Shown here piece by piece: positions 1-7,960 of a stretch of 25,069 nt of DNA. Every line of letters starts with the position of its first letter. Within the stretch, counting starts at the first letter, position 1. The notes under the pieces were generated by a model. That model was given only the letters and a program-made list of their open reading frames with translations, had not been told where the DNA came from and searched no databases. This stretch comes from an uncultured Porphyromonadaceae bacterium (GTDB lineage: Bacteria > Bacteroidota > Bacteroidia > Bacteroidales > Muribaculaceae), in NCBI GenBank assembly GCA_947176615.1, contig CAMWRO010000009.1:1-25069 (forward strand), written 5' to 3'. The position numbers were made by a program, and so were the translations under genes.

Positions 1-20
1 TAACTGAAAGATGCTACCAC

Positions 21-55
21 TTTGGGTTCACATTTGTTATTAAACAACCTCTTAA
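21..55 (-). repeat. Dispersed short repeat, copy A (downstream of alaS)
   Basis: Copy A of a repeat with core ACATTTGTTATnAAACnACCTC on the plus strand. Read in the direction of alaS, it starts at the alaS TAA stop codon and runs into the 3' flank. Copies B (16949-16985) and C (19073-19107) match it at most positions over about 35 bases. Its function is unknown; it could be the end of a decayed insertion element or a 3' untranslated element. Bases 1-51 hold no gene. Confidence 0.65.
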
Positions 56-2673
56 CCCTTGAAATTATCATAGAGAGACTGGAGAGCCTGTGTCAGGCCG
101 TCCTTGTTTTTACCACCGGCCTGAGCGAATCCGGGCTGTCCGCCGCCACCGCCTTGGATAGCCTTGGCAGCCTCGCGCACAATAGCCGACGCGTTAAATC
201 CGGCGGCCACGAGGTCATCGGTAAGCGCTACCGTCAGGAGGGGTTTTCCGGCAACATCGACAGTCGCGGCGATAAACGCTGTCTTTTCAGGCGACTGGAC
301 ACGCACCTCGAATGCCACTCCCTTAACCGCGTCGGGGACACGAACACCGGCCATCTTGACAACTTTTACGCCATTGATAACCTCGGCCTTTTCAAGAAGG
401 TCGCGTGACAGGTTGCGCACACGTTCCTTGAAGTAATCTTCGGCCTGACGGCGCAGCTCGACGTTCTCGTCGATGGTGCGGCGCATGGCCTGAACCATGT
501 CGGGGGCGTTGTGCAACATCTCCCCTATCTGGCGCATGTTGTCGGTGATGTCATTGACCGCATTCTCGACAGCCTCGCCGGTAATCGCCTCGATGCGGCG
601 GATTCCGGCAGCGATGCTGCTCTCGCTGATAATCTTTATCATGCCGATGTTTCCGGTATTGGCGACATGGGTACCGCCGCAGAGCTCGACAGAATCACCA
701 TAGCGGATAACGCGCACTTCCTCGCCATATTTTTCACCGAAAAGAGCCATCGCGCCCATCTTCATGGCCTCGGCGATGGGCACGCAACGGTGTTCGTCAA
801 GCGCGATAGCCTCGCGCACATGGCGGTTGGCAATCTTCTCGGCCTTGCGGAGTTCCTCGGGGGTGACTTTCTGGAAATGAGAGAAGTCAAAGCGCAGGAG
901 ACCGGGAGACACGAAAGAGCCTTTCTGCTCCACATGCGTGCCGAGCACTTCGCGCAAGGCGGCGTGAAGTAGGTGGGTAGCGGTGTGGTTGCACTCGGTG
1001 GCGCGACGGTTTTCGACATTGATCGCAGCCTCGAAGGTGGCGGTAACGTCGGCAGGGAGCTTCTTGGTCAGATGCACGCCCATACCGTTCTCACGCTTGG
1101 TGTCGTAGATTTCCACAACCTCGTCACCGCAGGTCAGCGTTCCGCTGTCGCCCACCTGACCACCCATTTCGGCATAGAAGGGGGTGGCCGAGAGAACTAT
1201 CTGATAAAATTCTTTATTTTTCTGAGTCACCTTGCGGTAACGGAGAATCTGTGCGGGACACGATGTCTCGTCATAACCGACAAACACAGGCTCGCCCTCG
1301 CGGACAACAACCCAGTCGGTTGTCTCGACTGCGGCGGCATTGCGGGCACGGGTTTTCTGAGCCTCCATTTCGCTGTCAAACTCGGCCTTGTCCATCGTCA
1401 TGCCGTTCTCTTTGAGAATCAGCTCGGTCAAGTCGAGAGGGAAACCGTAGGTATCGTAAAGCACAAAAGCCTCTTTGCCCGAAATCTCGGTGCGGCCGGC
1501 CTTACGCGCTGCGGCGATAGCTCCGTCAAGGATGTCGATACCCTTGTCAAGGGTGCGCAGGAAAGAATCTTCCTCCTCCTTGATAACCTTCATGATAAGC
1601 TCGCGCTGACGCTCGATTTCGGGATAAGCCTCGCCCATCGAGTCGATAAGGGTGTTGACAAGGCGGTACATGAAGGCCTGTTTCTGATGGAGGAATGTGT
1701 AGGCATAGCGCACGGCGCGGCGAAGGATGCGGCGGATTACATATCCGGCCTTGGCGTTGCCGGGGAGCTGGGAGTCAGCGATTGAGAAGGCGATTGTGCG
1801 CACATGGTCGGCGATGACACGCATAGCGATGTCGACCTTTGCATCCTCGCCATATTTCAAGCCCGAAAGCTCGGAAATCTTGCTGATGAGCGGGGTGAAC
1901 ACGTCGGTATCATAGTTGGACTTCTTGCCCTGAAGCGCCATGCATAGACGTTCAAAACCCATGCCGGTGTCAATAACGCGTGCGGGGAGGGGTTCAAGCG
2001 AGCCGTCGGCCTTGCGGTTGTACTGCATGAACACAAGGTTCCAGATTTCAATCACGAGGGGGTTGTCATGGTTGACAAGCGATGCACCGTCGACAGCGGC
2101 ACGTTCCTCGTCACTGCGCAGGTCGATGTGGATTTCGGAACAGGGTCCGCAGGGACCCGTATCGCCCATCTCCCAGAAGTTGTCATGCTTGTTACCGTTT
2201 ATAATATGAGATTCGGGCAGGTGCTTTGCCCAGATTGCGGCAGCCTCGTTGTCACGTTCAAGACCATCGTCAGCCGCACCTTCAAACACCGTAGCATAAA
2301 GACGTGCCGGGTCGAGTTTCAGAACATCGACAAGATATTCCCACGCCCAGTCGATAGCCTCCTGCTTGAAGTAGTCGCCAAACGACCAGTTGCCGAGCAT
2401 TTCAAACATGGTGTGGTGATAAGTGTCCATACCCACTTCTTCAAGGTCGTTGTGCTTGCCCGAGACGCGGAGACACTTCTGCGAGTCGGCTACACGCTGA
2501 TACTTGGCGGCGGCATTACCGAGTATGATATCCTTGAACTGGTTCATACCGGCGTTGGTAAACATCAACGTTGGGTCATCCTTGATGACCATGGGAGCCG
2601 AGGGAACGATATGATGCCCCTTGGAGCGGAAAAACTCTTTGAAAGAGTCGCGTATTTCCTTTGCTGTCAGCAT
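52..2673 (-). CDS. alaS: Alanyl-tRNA synthetase
   Basis: Charges tRNA-Ala with alanine in the cytoplasm and clears mischarged Ser/Gly through its editing domain. The 873-residue protein has the full family layout. It starts with a class II catalytic core (KEIRDSFKEFFRSKGH near the start, then HTMFEMLGNWSFGDYF). Next come the tRNA-binding helices with RRILRRAVRYAY and the editing domain with the zinc-binding HTATHLLH and CGGTHV motifs. It ends in a DHHA1-type C-terminal domain with the glycine-rich GGGGGQPGFAQAGGK. Length matches the usual ~875 residues. The frame is open 27 codons further upstream, but the start at 2673 (MLTAKEIRDSF) fits the family N-terminus, and the extra stretch overlaps the promoter. 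It is transcribed alone, away from the RAYT gene. No defects seen. Confidence 0.98.
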   Translation of the reverse strand: MLTAKEIRDSFKEFFRSKGHHIVPSAPMVIKDDPTLMFTNAGMNQFKDIILGNAAAKYQRVADSQKCLRVSGKHNDLEEVGMDTYHHTMFEMLGNWSFGDYFKQEAIDWAWEYLVDVLKLDPARLYATVFEGAADDGLERDNEAAAIWAKHLPESHIINGNKHDNFWEMGDTGPCGPCSEIHIDLRSDEERAAVDGASLVNHDNPLVIEIWNLVFMQYNRKADGSLEPLPARVIDTGMGFERLCMALQGKKSNYDTDVFTPLISKISELSGLKYGEDAKVDIAMRVIADHVRTIAFSIADSQLPGNAKAGYVIRRILRRAVRYAYTFLHQKQAFMYRLVNTLIDSMGEAYPEIERQRELIMKVIKEEEDSFLRTLDKGIDILDGAIAAARKAGRTEISGKEAFVLYDTYGFPLDLTELILKENGMTMDKAEFDSEMEAQKTRARNAAAVETTDWVVVREGEPVFVGYDETSCPAQILRYRKVTQKNKEFYQIVLSATPFYAEMGGQVGDSGTLTCGDEVVEIYDTKRENGMGVHLTKKLPADVTATFEAAINVENRRATECNHTATHLLHAALREVLGTHVEQKGSFVSPGLLRFDFSHFQKVTPEELRKAEKIANRHVREAIALDEHRCVPIAEAMKMGAMALFGEKYGEEVRVIRYGDSVELCGGTHVANTGNIGMIKIISESSIAAGIRRIEAITGEAVENAVNDITDNMRQIGEMLHNAPDMVQAMRRTIDENVELRRQAEDYFKERVRNLSRDLLEKAEVINGVKVVKMAGVRVPDAVKGVAFEVRVQSPEKTAFIAATVDVAGKPLLTVALTDDLVAAGFNASAIVREAAKAIQGGGGGQPGFAQAGGKNKDGLTQALQSLYDNFKG

Positions 2674-2723
2674 ATTATATTGGTTTATTCGATATTTTTC
2701 AAGACATATGTCAAAATAATTTG

Positions 2724-2755
2724 CAAAATTAGTCGTTTCCCGCCGTTTTTGCAAT
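2724..2755 (-). promoter_or_regulatory. Probable alaS promoter
   Basis: On the minus strand, ATTG (2752-2755), a 20-base spacer and TAATTTTG (2724-2731) fit the Bacteroidota consensus TTTG-N19-21-TAnnTTTG. The predicted transcription start near 2717 leaves a leader of about 45 bases before the alaS start at 2673. Confidence 0.65.
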
Positions 2756-2763
2756 TTATTTTG

Positions 2764-2771
2764 TAATTTTG
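2764..2771 (+). promoter_or_regulatory. Possible -7 box for the RAYT gene
   Basis: TAATTTTG matches the Bacteroidota -7 consensus TAnnTTTG and lies 37 bases before the RAYT start. I see no convincing TTTG at the right distance upstream, so this is a weak call. Confidence 0.35.
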
Positions 2772-2808
2772 TGGCTGAAAACTATTTTAATATATCATTT
2801 TGAGGCCG

Positions 2809-3348
2809 ATGACCGACAGACATGCTTTCAGAGCTAACTGGCATGATTATAATGATGGAGTGTTTTTTGTAACAATCTGTTGCAAAAACCGATATCCTTA
2901 TTTTGGCAATATAGCTAATGGCGCGATGTCATTGTCAGTCATCGGCAAAGAGACTGAGACAGCAATCCTCGCCATACCCAATCATCATAATAATGTTGAG
3001 GTCAACAATTATGTAATCATGCCAAACCATGTTCATCTTGTGGTGTTTGTAGGGGCGCGATATATCGCGCCCGCCGCGACAAAGAACTTTGGCTGTCTAA
3101 AGCCGCCCAAACATGGTGAAAAGCCATTCTTCAATCATCACAACTCAAAACTCGCAGTCGTTATCGGCACAATGAAAGCATCGGTGACAAGGTCGCTGCG
3201 GGCGCGATATATCGCGCCCCTACAAATCTGGCAACGTGGTTTCCATGAACATATAATAAGAGAGCAACAATCCTATGACCGAATAATGGAGTACATAGAC
3301 AGCAATGTGGCCAACTGGCAAAATGATTGCTTTTATTCTAACAATTAA
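2809..3348 (+). CDS. REP-associated tyrosine transposase-like (RAYT/Y1) protein
   Basis: Member of the Y1_Tnp HUH single-strand nuclease family (IS200/IS605-like); RAYT members are thought to act on REP palindromes. The 179-residue protein has the HUH-type histidine pair in MPNHVHLVV (H74 and H76) and the usual C-terminal block WQRGFHEHIIR...IMEYIDSNVANW, where Y162 is the likely nucleophile. A TTG at 2800 in the same frame could also start it; the ATG at 2809 is preferred. Oddly, a perfect 29 bp inverted repeat (3046-3074 and 3198-3226) lies inside the reading frame, and both arms encode ARYIAP. The arms fall in what look like variable loops, so the fold and catalytic residues appear kept. 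No transposon ends are seen outside. It sits 10 bp before the methyltransferase gene and may be co-transcribed with it. Confidence 0.88.
   Translation: MTDRHAFRANWHDYNDGVFFVTICCKNRYPYFGNIANGAMSLSVIGKETETAILAIPNHHNNVEVNNYVIMPNHVHLVVFVGARYIAPAATKNFGCLKPPKHGEKPFFNHHNSKLAVVIGTMKASVTRSLRARYIAPLQIWQRGFHEHIIREQQSYDRIMEYIDSNVANWQNDCFYSNN
3046..3074 (+). repeat. REP-like palindrome, left arm, inside RAYT gene
   Basis: Contains the perfect 20-base palindrome GGGCGCGATATATCGCGCCC at 3053-3072, preceded by TTTGTAG. The full 29 bases are the exact reverse complement of 3198-3226. The frame reads G-A-R-Y-I-A-P, so coding is kept. Confidence 0.9.
3198..3226 (-). repeat. REP-like palindrome, right arm, inside RAYT gene
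   Basis: Exact inverted copy of 3046-3074, with the same 20-base palindrome at 3200-3219 followed by CTACAAA. It reads R-A-R-Y-I-A-P in the frame of the host gene. The arms are 123 bp apart, which suggests two REP units in head-to-head orientation. Confidence 0.9.
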
Positions 3349-3358
3349 ATAACGGCCC

Positions 3359-4075
3359 ATGTCTTTCTCATTCAAAAAATTCACTGTCGATGATTCCCGG
3401 TGCGGGATGAAGGTGGGCACCGACGGGGTGCTGGTCGGGGCGTGGTGCGGAATGACCGGTGACGCCATGCCACAAAACGTGCTTGACATCGGTGCAGGTT
3501 CAGGACTCATCTCCCTGATGACGGCTCAACGGTTTCCCGAGGCAAAAGTCACCGGTATCGAGATTGCGCCCGATGCGTGTGCCGACGCGCGTAACAACAT
3601 TGACAAGTCGCCGTGGCATGACCGGGTCACGGTAATCGAAGGCGACATAACGGATGTTGCGCAGAGACCGGAGGGCCGATGGGACCTCATTGTGTCTAAC
3701 CCGCCATTTTTCAGCGAGACACTTCATGCGCCCGATGCGGCCCGCGCCACGGCCCGTCACGGCGAAACATTCGACGTGACGCAACTCATATCGCTTGCCC
3801 CGCAACTGCTGACACCAAACGGAAGTCTGTGTTTCATCGCCCCGTCAGCCCGTGATGGCGAAATCGACTTCCTTGCCGAGCTTGCGCGGCTGCACACCAC
3901 CGCGGTAACGCGGGTTTACTCCAAGACCGGTTCACGCACACCGATACGCACTCTGCGGCGGCTGTCAATGACCGCGTCACCATGCGTTTCCGAGGACCTT
4001 GTAATCCGTCGGAGCGACGGCGGCTACAGCGCCGACTACGTTTCACTAACCAAAGATTTTTACTTGCATCTATGA
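3359..4075 (+). CDS. trmN6: tRNA1(Val) (adenine(37)-N6)-methyltransferase, TrmN6/YfiC family
   Basis: Predicted to methylate N6 of A37 in tRNA1-Val using S-adenosylmethionine. In the 238-residue protein, the family N-terminus FKKFTVDDSRCGMKVGTDGVLVGAW is followed by the SAM-binding loop DIGAGSGL (43-50) and the amino-methyltransferase motif NPPFF (114-118), which is typical of N6-adenine enzymes. Length agrees with E. coli YfiC (about 245 residues). The stop codon overlaps the start of the next gene (ATGA at 4072-4075), which points to translational coupling. I see no promoter in the 10 bp gap to the RAYT gene, so transcription probably begins further upstream. Substrate is inferred from family membership. 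Confidence 0.9.
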   Translation: MSFSFKKFTVDDSRCGMKVGTDGVLVGAWCGMTGDAMPQNVLDIGAGSGLISLMTAQRFPEAKVTGIEIAPDACADARNNIDKSPWHDRVTVIEGDITDVAQRPEGRWDLIVSNPPFFSETLHAPDAARATARHGETFDVTQLISLAPQLLTPNGSLCFIAPSARDGEIDFLAELARLHTTAVTRVYSKTGSRTPIRTLRRLSMTASPCVSEDLVIRRSDGGYSADYVSLTKDFYLHL

Positions 4076-4959
4076 CCGACAACTCATTTAACGTGCGCCC
4101 CGTTTCGCGCCTGTTCCTCTTTTTATTAGTCTCGTTCATCTGCCTCCTCGCGGGTGCAGCCATCGTGAGCATTATAACAATGAAAGGCTCCACAACGGTT
4201 ACACTCCGCCTTGCCACTGTCGCGCAGGACATTTTCATGTTCATCCTCCCGGCAATCGTCACCGCTGTCATGGTAACCCGCCGCCCGGCCACCCTTCTCA
4301 GAATCGACTCGCGCTACCCGTGGCAGACCGGACTCCTTGCCGTCGCCGGACTCCTTGTCGCGATGCCGGCCATGAACGCCCTTGTCGCGTGGAACGAATC
4401 CCTGTCGCTCCCCGCCTCCCTTGCCGGCGTCGAGACATGGATGCGCAACTCGGAAACGGCCGCACAAGTGGCAATAAACACATTGCTCGGGGGAACAGGA
4501 ATCGGCGACCTGATAACCGGAGTGTTAATTGTCGGCGTCCTTGCCGGATTCAGCGAGGAAATTTTCTTCCGTGGCACCCTCCAGCGCATTCTCGCGACAT
4601 CGCGAAACAATGACATCGACCGCACTCCCCCATTGACAGCACATGTCGCGATATGGGGCACCGCCATTCTCTTCAGCGCGTTCCATGTCCAGTTTTTCGG
4701 ATTTTTCCCCCGTCTGCTGCTCGGCGCCTATTTCGGGTATCTGCTGTGGTGGAGCCGCAGCCTGTGGGTACCCGTGACGGTTCACGCCGTCAATAATTCA
4801 ATCGTCGTCATCGCCTCGTGGGCGCAGCGCGCGGGATATATCGAGGAGGACTTGAACAAGGCCGGGGCCGACAACCTCGCCGCTGTCATTATCAGCATCG
4901 CGCTAACCATCATTATCATCGCCGGTCTGCGGAAACAGTCAATCGCTCAGAAGTCATGA
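4072..4959 (+). CDS. CPBP family intramembrane metalloprotease
   Basis: Membrane-embedded glutamic-type/metallo protease of the CPBP (Abi, Rce1-like) family; its substrate is unknown. The 295-residue protein has several hydrophobic segments (about 11-36, 47-69, 86-105, 145-160, 191-207, 211-228, 236-250 and one near the end). The family motifs are EEIFFRGTLQR (EExxxR, 162-167), FSAFH (H205) and HAVNN (238-242). The frame is open 30 codons further upstream inside trmN6, but the ATG at 4072 overlaps the trmN6 stop and gives a sensible N-terminus. The end overlaps the start of the beta-lactamase gene (ATGA at 4956-4959). The tight coupling to an export-type lipoprotein is suggestive but does not prove a shared function. 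Confidence 0.9.
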   Translation: MTDNSFNVRPVSRLFLFLLVSFICLLAGAAIVSIITMKGSTTVTLRLATVAQDIFMFILPAIVTAVMVTRRPATLLRIDSRYPWQTGLLAVAGLLVAMPAMNALVAWNESLSLPASLAGVETWMRNSETAAQVAINTLLGGTGIGDLITGVLIVGVLAGFSEEIFFRGTLQRILATSRNNDIDRTPPLTAHVAIWGTAILFSAFHVQFFGFFPRLLLGAYFGYLLWWSRSLWVPVTVHAVNNSIVVIASWAQRAGYIEEDLNKAGADNLAAVIISIALTIIIIAGLRKQSIAQKS

Positions 4960-5882
4960 AATCCAAATTTTTTATTACCTTAGCCATAATGGCTGTTTCA
5001 GCGACCATTTCTTGCAGCAAAACAGCAACCACTCCCTCAGAAACCGCCATTCTCCAAGACTCCCTTGAAAACATCGCGTCACAATATCCCGGCGAAATAG
5101 GAATCGCGGTAATCATAGACCGAAAAGACACTGTCGTTGTAAACAATGACGACAAATATCCGCTGATGAGCGTCTTCAAGTTGCATCAGGCTATGTCCCT
5201 CTGCCACCTTTTCGACGAAACCGGCACGTCGCTTGACACTATAATCGAAATCGACCGACACGACCTCGACCCTCACACATGGTCGCCAATGCTGAAAGAC
5301 CATCCCGAAAATGAAATCAAGGCGAGCGTGGCCGAACTGATGCGCTACACACTGATACAAAGCGACAACAATGCGAGCAACCTGATGTTTGACCGGCTGC
5401 AGAGCGTGTGCCTGACCGACAGTTTCATTGCTACAATCATTCCCCGCAACAGCTTCCGCCTGTCGGTGACCGAGGCTGAAATGTCCAAAGACCATTCACT
5501 CGCCTACGAAAACCATTCTTCCCCGCTCGGCGTGGCAATGCTGATTGACCGCCTTTTCAACGACAGCCTTGTCAGCCGATCCAAGCAGAAATTTATCTGT
5601 GACGCGCTTTTGGGCTGCACGACAGGCACTGACCGAATTGTCGCCCCGTTGACCGACAAGGAAGGGGTCACGGCAGGACACAAGACAGGCTCGGGCTATG
5701 TATCACCCGAGGGGATTCTTGCAGCGCACAACGACGCGGCTTTCATCACGTTGCCCGACGGGCAGCGCTACACGCTTGTGGTCCTCGTAAAAGATTTTCA
5801 CGGCAATGAAAAGCAGGCAGCCGCAGCCATCGCGCATGTCTCGGAATGTGTCTACAAGTTTATCAGTCGCCAATCGGATTGA
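4956..5882 (+). CDS. Class A beta-lactamase (CfxA/CblA-like, subclass A2), predicted lipoprotein
   Basis: Serine beta-lactamase predicted to hydrolyse penicillins or cephalosporins. The 308-residue protein carries the full class A set: SVFK (S72, K75), SDN (136-138), the general-base glutamate in TEAEM (E173) and KTG (243-245). It also has strings seen in CfxA such as TWSPMLKDH, QSDNNASNLMF, DSFIATxIPR and VLAAHND. The N-terminus MKSKFFITLAIMAVSATISC ends in a lipobox with C20, so it is probably anchored in a membrane, facing the periplasm. It is the third gene of a coupled operon after trmN6 and a CPBP protease, with similar base use and no insertion sequence beside it, which suggests an intrinsic gene. 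Its last 20 bp overlap the end of the convergent carbonic anhydrase gene. Spectrum cannot be told from sequence. Confidence 0.93.
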   Translation: MKSKFFITLAIMAVSATISCSKTATTPSETAILQDSLENIASQYPGEIGIAVIIDRKDTVVVNNDDKYPLMSVFKLHQAMSLCHLFDETGTSLDTIIEIDRHDLDPHTWSPMLKDHPENEIKASVAELMRYTLIQSDNNASNLMFDRLQSVCLTDSFIATIIPRNSFRLSVTEAEMSKDHSLAYENHSSPLGVAMLIDRLFNDSLVSRSKQKFICDALLGCTTGTDRIVAPLTDKEGVTAGHKTGSGYVSPEGILAAHNDAAFITLPDGQRYTLVVLVKDFHGNEKQAAAAIAHVSECVYKFISRQSD

Positions 5883-6408
5883 CTTCCCCGGTAAGAGAAT
5901 CCATGATGTAACCGCGCACAACAACGTCGGGCGCCATCAACGGATGGTTGCGCACGAGGTCGACTGTCTCCGAGACAGCGGCTTCAGTGTCGTCAAACCC
6001 ATGCAGCCATGTGTCGAGATCGATGCCGCAGTGGCGCATCAGGTTGATGTGTTCCTCCGACACTCCGCGCTCGCGCATCAGGTGCAGCATCTCAGCCGAA
6101 TCCATCCCCTGCACGCCGCAGCCGGTGTGGCCCACAATCATCACCTCGTTGACCCCCAGCTCATAGACAGCCACAAGAATCGAGCGCATTGTCGAATCAA
6201 AAGGATTGGTAATCGTGGCTCCGGCATTCTTGATAATCTTGACATCGCCGTTCTTGATGCCGAGGGCGGCGGGAAGAAGGGCCGTCAGGCGCGTGTCCAT
6301 ACAGGTTACGATAGCGATGCGCTTGTCAGGATATTTAGAAGTCTCATATTCAAGATAGTGCTTCTCCTCGACAAAGCGGCGGTTATATTCAAGCATCTGC
6401 TCAATCAT
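5863..6408 (-). CDS. Beta-class carbonic anhydrase
   Basis: Zinc enzyme interconverting CO2 and bicarbonate in the cytoplasm. The 181-residue protein has the beta-class zinc ligands C36 (in TCMDTR), H94 and C97 (in GHTGCG), with the catalytic dyad D38-R40. Its length fits the short bacterial group. It starts 3 bp after the lptB stop on the same strand, so it is probably the last gene of the udk-lptB unit. Its stop lies inside the 3' end of the opposing beta-lactamase gene, a 20 bp convergent overlap. Confidence 0.95.
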   Translation of the reverse strand: MIEQMLEYNRRFVEEKHYLEYETSKYPDKRIAIVTCMDTRLTALLPAALGIKNGDVKIIKNAGATITNPFDSTMRSILVAVYELGVNEVMIVGHTGCGVQGMDSAEMLHLMRERGVSEEHINLMRHCGIDLDTWLHGFDDTEAAVSETVDLVRNHPLMAPDVVVRGYIMDSLTGEVNPIGD

Positions 6409-6411
6409 GGT

Positions 6412-7167
6412 TCAATCAAATTTTTTCCGGTGGAAAATAAAGTTGCGGCCAAGATATTTTTCCCTCACGACGGGATTCTCGGCAAGCTCCTCCGATGTTC
6501 CCTGAAACAGGATTTTGCCTTCAAACAGCAGGTAGGCCCTGTCAGTGATGCGCAACGTCTCCTGTGCATTGTGGTCAGTGATGAGGATTCCGATGTTTTT
6601 GGATTTCAGTTTATAGACAACCTCCTGAATATCCTCGACCGCAATAGGGTCGACACCGGCAAACGGCTCGTCGAGCATGATGAATTTCGGATTGATGGCG
6701 AGACAGCGGGCAATCTCGGTGCGTCGTCTTTCGCCGCCCGAAAGCTGGTCGCCGAGGTTGTGGCGCACCTTCTCAAGGCGGAACTCGGCAATGAGGCTTT
6801 CAAGTTTTTCCTTCTGATACTCGGGTGTCGTATTGGTCATTTCAAGGACAGCCTTGATATTGTTCTCGACACTGAGCTTGCGGAACACACTCGCCTCCTG
6901 CGCGAGATAGCCGATACCGTTCTGCGCACGCTTGTAGACGGGATATTTCGTAATATTCAGGTCGTTGAGAAAAATCTGCCCCTCGTTGGGGGTAATCAGC
7001 CCCACGGTCATGTAGAACGTTGTCGTTTTCCCGGCCCCGTTAGGTCCGAGCAACCCGACAATCTCACCCTGTGTCACATCTATCGAGACATGATTGGCGA
7101 CCGTGCGCTTGCCATATTTCTTGACAAGATTCTCGGTGCGCAGCACCATTTTCTGTTCCTCACTCAT
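6412..7167 (-). CDS. lptB: LPS export ABC transporter ATP-binding protein LptB
   Basis: ATPase of the LptB2FG complex that pulls lipopolysaccharide from the inner membrane for transport to the outer membrane. The 251-residue protein shows Walker A GPNGAGKTT (41-49), the signature LSGGERRR, Walker B FIMLDEPFAGVDP and the H-loop ITDHN. The strings TTTFYMTVGLI and GIGYLAQEASVFRKLSVENNI are typical of LptB. An upstream in-frame ATG at 7200 exists, but the start at 7167 (MSEEQKMVLRTENL) overlaps the udk stop by only 8 bp and fits the family better. It is coupled to udk and followed by the carbonic anhydrase gene. LptF/G are not in the window, as is common in Bacteroidota. Confidence 0.95.
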   Translation of the reverse strand: MSEEQKMVLRTENLVKKYGKRTVANHVSIDVTQGEIVGLLGPNGAGKTTTFYMTVGLITPNEGQIFLNDLNITKYPVYKRAQNGIGYLAQEASVFRKLSVENNIKAVLEMTNTTPEYQKEKLESLIAEFRLEKVRHNLGDQLSGGERRRTEIARCLAINPKFIMLDEPFAGVDPIAVEDIQEVVYKLKSKNIGILITDHNAQETLRITDRAYLLFEGKILFQGTSEELAENPVVREKYLGRNFIFHRKKFD

Positions 7168-7789
7168 GGGTATAACGCGATTTTTGCAGGCGTGACTCAA
7201 TGTAGTCAGTCAGCAGGTTGATGGCCACGATATTGTTTCCACCCTGCGGCACGATAAGGTCGGCAAAACGCTTGGACGGCTCGATATACATCGAGTGCAT
7301 CGGCTTCAGGACTCCCTGATAGCGGTCTATCACCATCTGCGGGGTGCGGCCGCGCTCGATACAGTCACGGGCGATGACGCGGATAAGGCGGTCGTCGGCG
7401 TCGGCGTCAACAAAGACTTTCACATCCATCATGGAACGCAACACGGGGTCGTTCAGCACGAGGATACCCTCTACGATGACCACGTCGCGGGGTTCAACCC
7501 TGATGGTTTCCTCCTGACGGGTGCATGTCAGATAAGAATAGGTAGGCATCGGAACAGCCTTTCCCTCTTTCAGCATTTTCAGGTGCTCCACGAGAAGGGT
7601 CCACTCTATCGAGGCCGGCTCGTCAAAATTGATTTTGCTGCGCTCCTCAGGCGGGATGTGGCTTGAATCCTTGTAATAAGAGTCTTGGGGAATGACAGCG
7701 ACCTCCCCGGCGGGGAGCGAATTGATTATCTTGTTGACCACGGTAGTCTTACCCGAGCCGGTTCCTCCGGCGATTCCTATGATGAGCAT
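7160..7789 (-). CDS. udk: Uridine kinase
   Basis: Phosphorylates uridine and cytidine to UMP and CMP in pyrimidine salvage. The 209-residue protein opens with the P-loop IGIAGGTGSGKTT, followed by the family strings PQDSYYKD, NFDEPASIEW, PTYSY and VVIVEGILVL. C-terminally it has RDCIERGRTPQMVIDRYQGVLKPMHSMYIEPSKRFADLIVPQGGNN. Length matches E. coli Udk (213). It has its own promoter at 7815-7845 and is the first gene of a udk-lptB-carbonic anhydrase unit. Confidence 0.97.
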   Translation of the reverse strand: MLIIGIAGGTGSGKTTVVNKIINSLPAGEVAVIPQDSYYKDSSHIPPEERSKINFDEPASIEWTLLVEHLKMLKEGKAVPMPTYSYLTCTRQEETIRVEPRDVVIVEGILVLNDPVLRSMMDVKVFVDADADDRLIRVIARDCIERGRTPQMVIDRYQGVLKPMHSMYIEPSKRFADLIVPQGGNNIVAINLLTDYIESRLQKSRYTHE

Positions 7790-7814
7790 GGTTGTTCTGA
7801 TTGTTTTGTTTTTG

Positions 7815-7845
7815 CAAAATTAATAAAAATCACGGCTCAATCAAA
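7815..7845 (-). promoter_or_regulatory. Promoter of the udk-lptB operon
   Basis: On the minus strand, TTTG (7842-7845), a 19-base spacer and TAATTTTG (7815-7822) match the Bacteroidota consensus exactly, about 26 bases before the udk start. Confidence 0.75.
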
Positions 7846-7960
7846 CATTAATCTCTCAATAAGTGTTATGAAATCGTAATGTTCATGCAAATTTCGCTTC
7901 GGGCATCGTCCCGACTCTGCATTTTACTATTCTCAAGTTTCACTAAACTATTTATTTACG

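Noticed and set aside
2809..5882. Beta-lactamase carried on a mobile unit with the RAYT gene
   Set aside because: No transposon ends enclose both genes, the RAYT is a single-gene element type, and the ATGA couplings to trmN6 and CPBP indicate a settled operon.
5806..7221. Long plus-strand open frame of 471 codons opposite the carbonic anhydrase and lptB genes
   Set aside because: It is antisense to two well-recognised genes, and its product is low-complexity and matches nothing; it reflects GC-rich codon use on the other strand.
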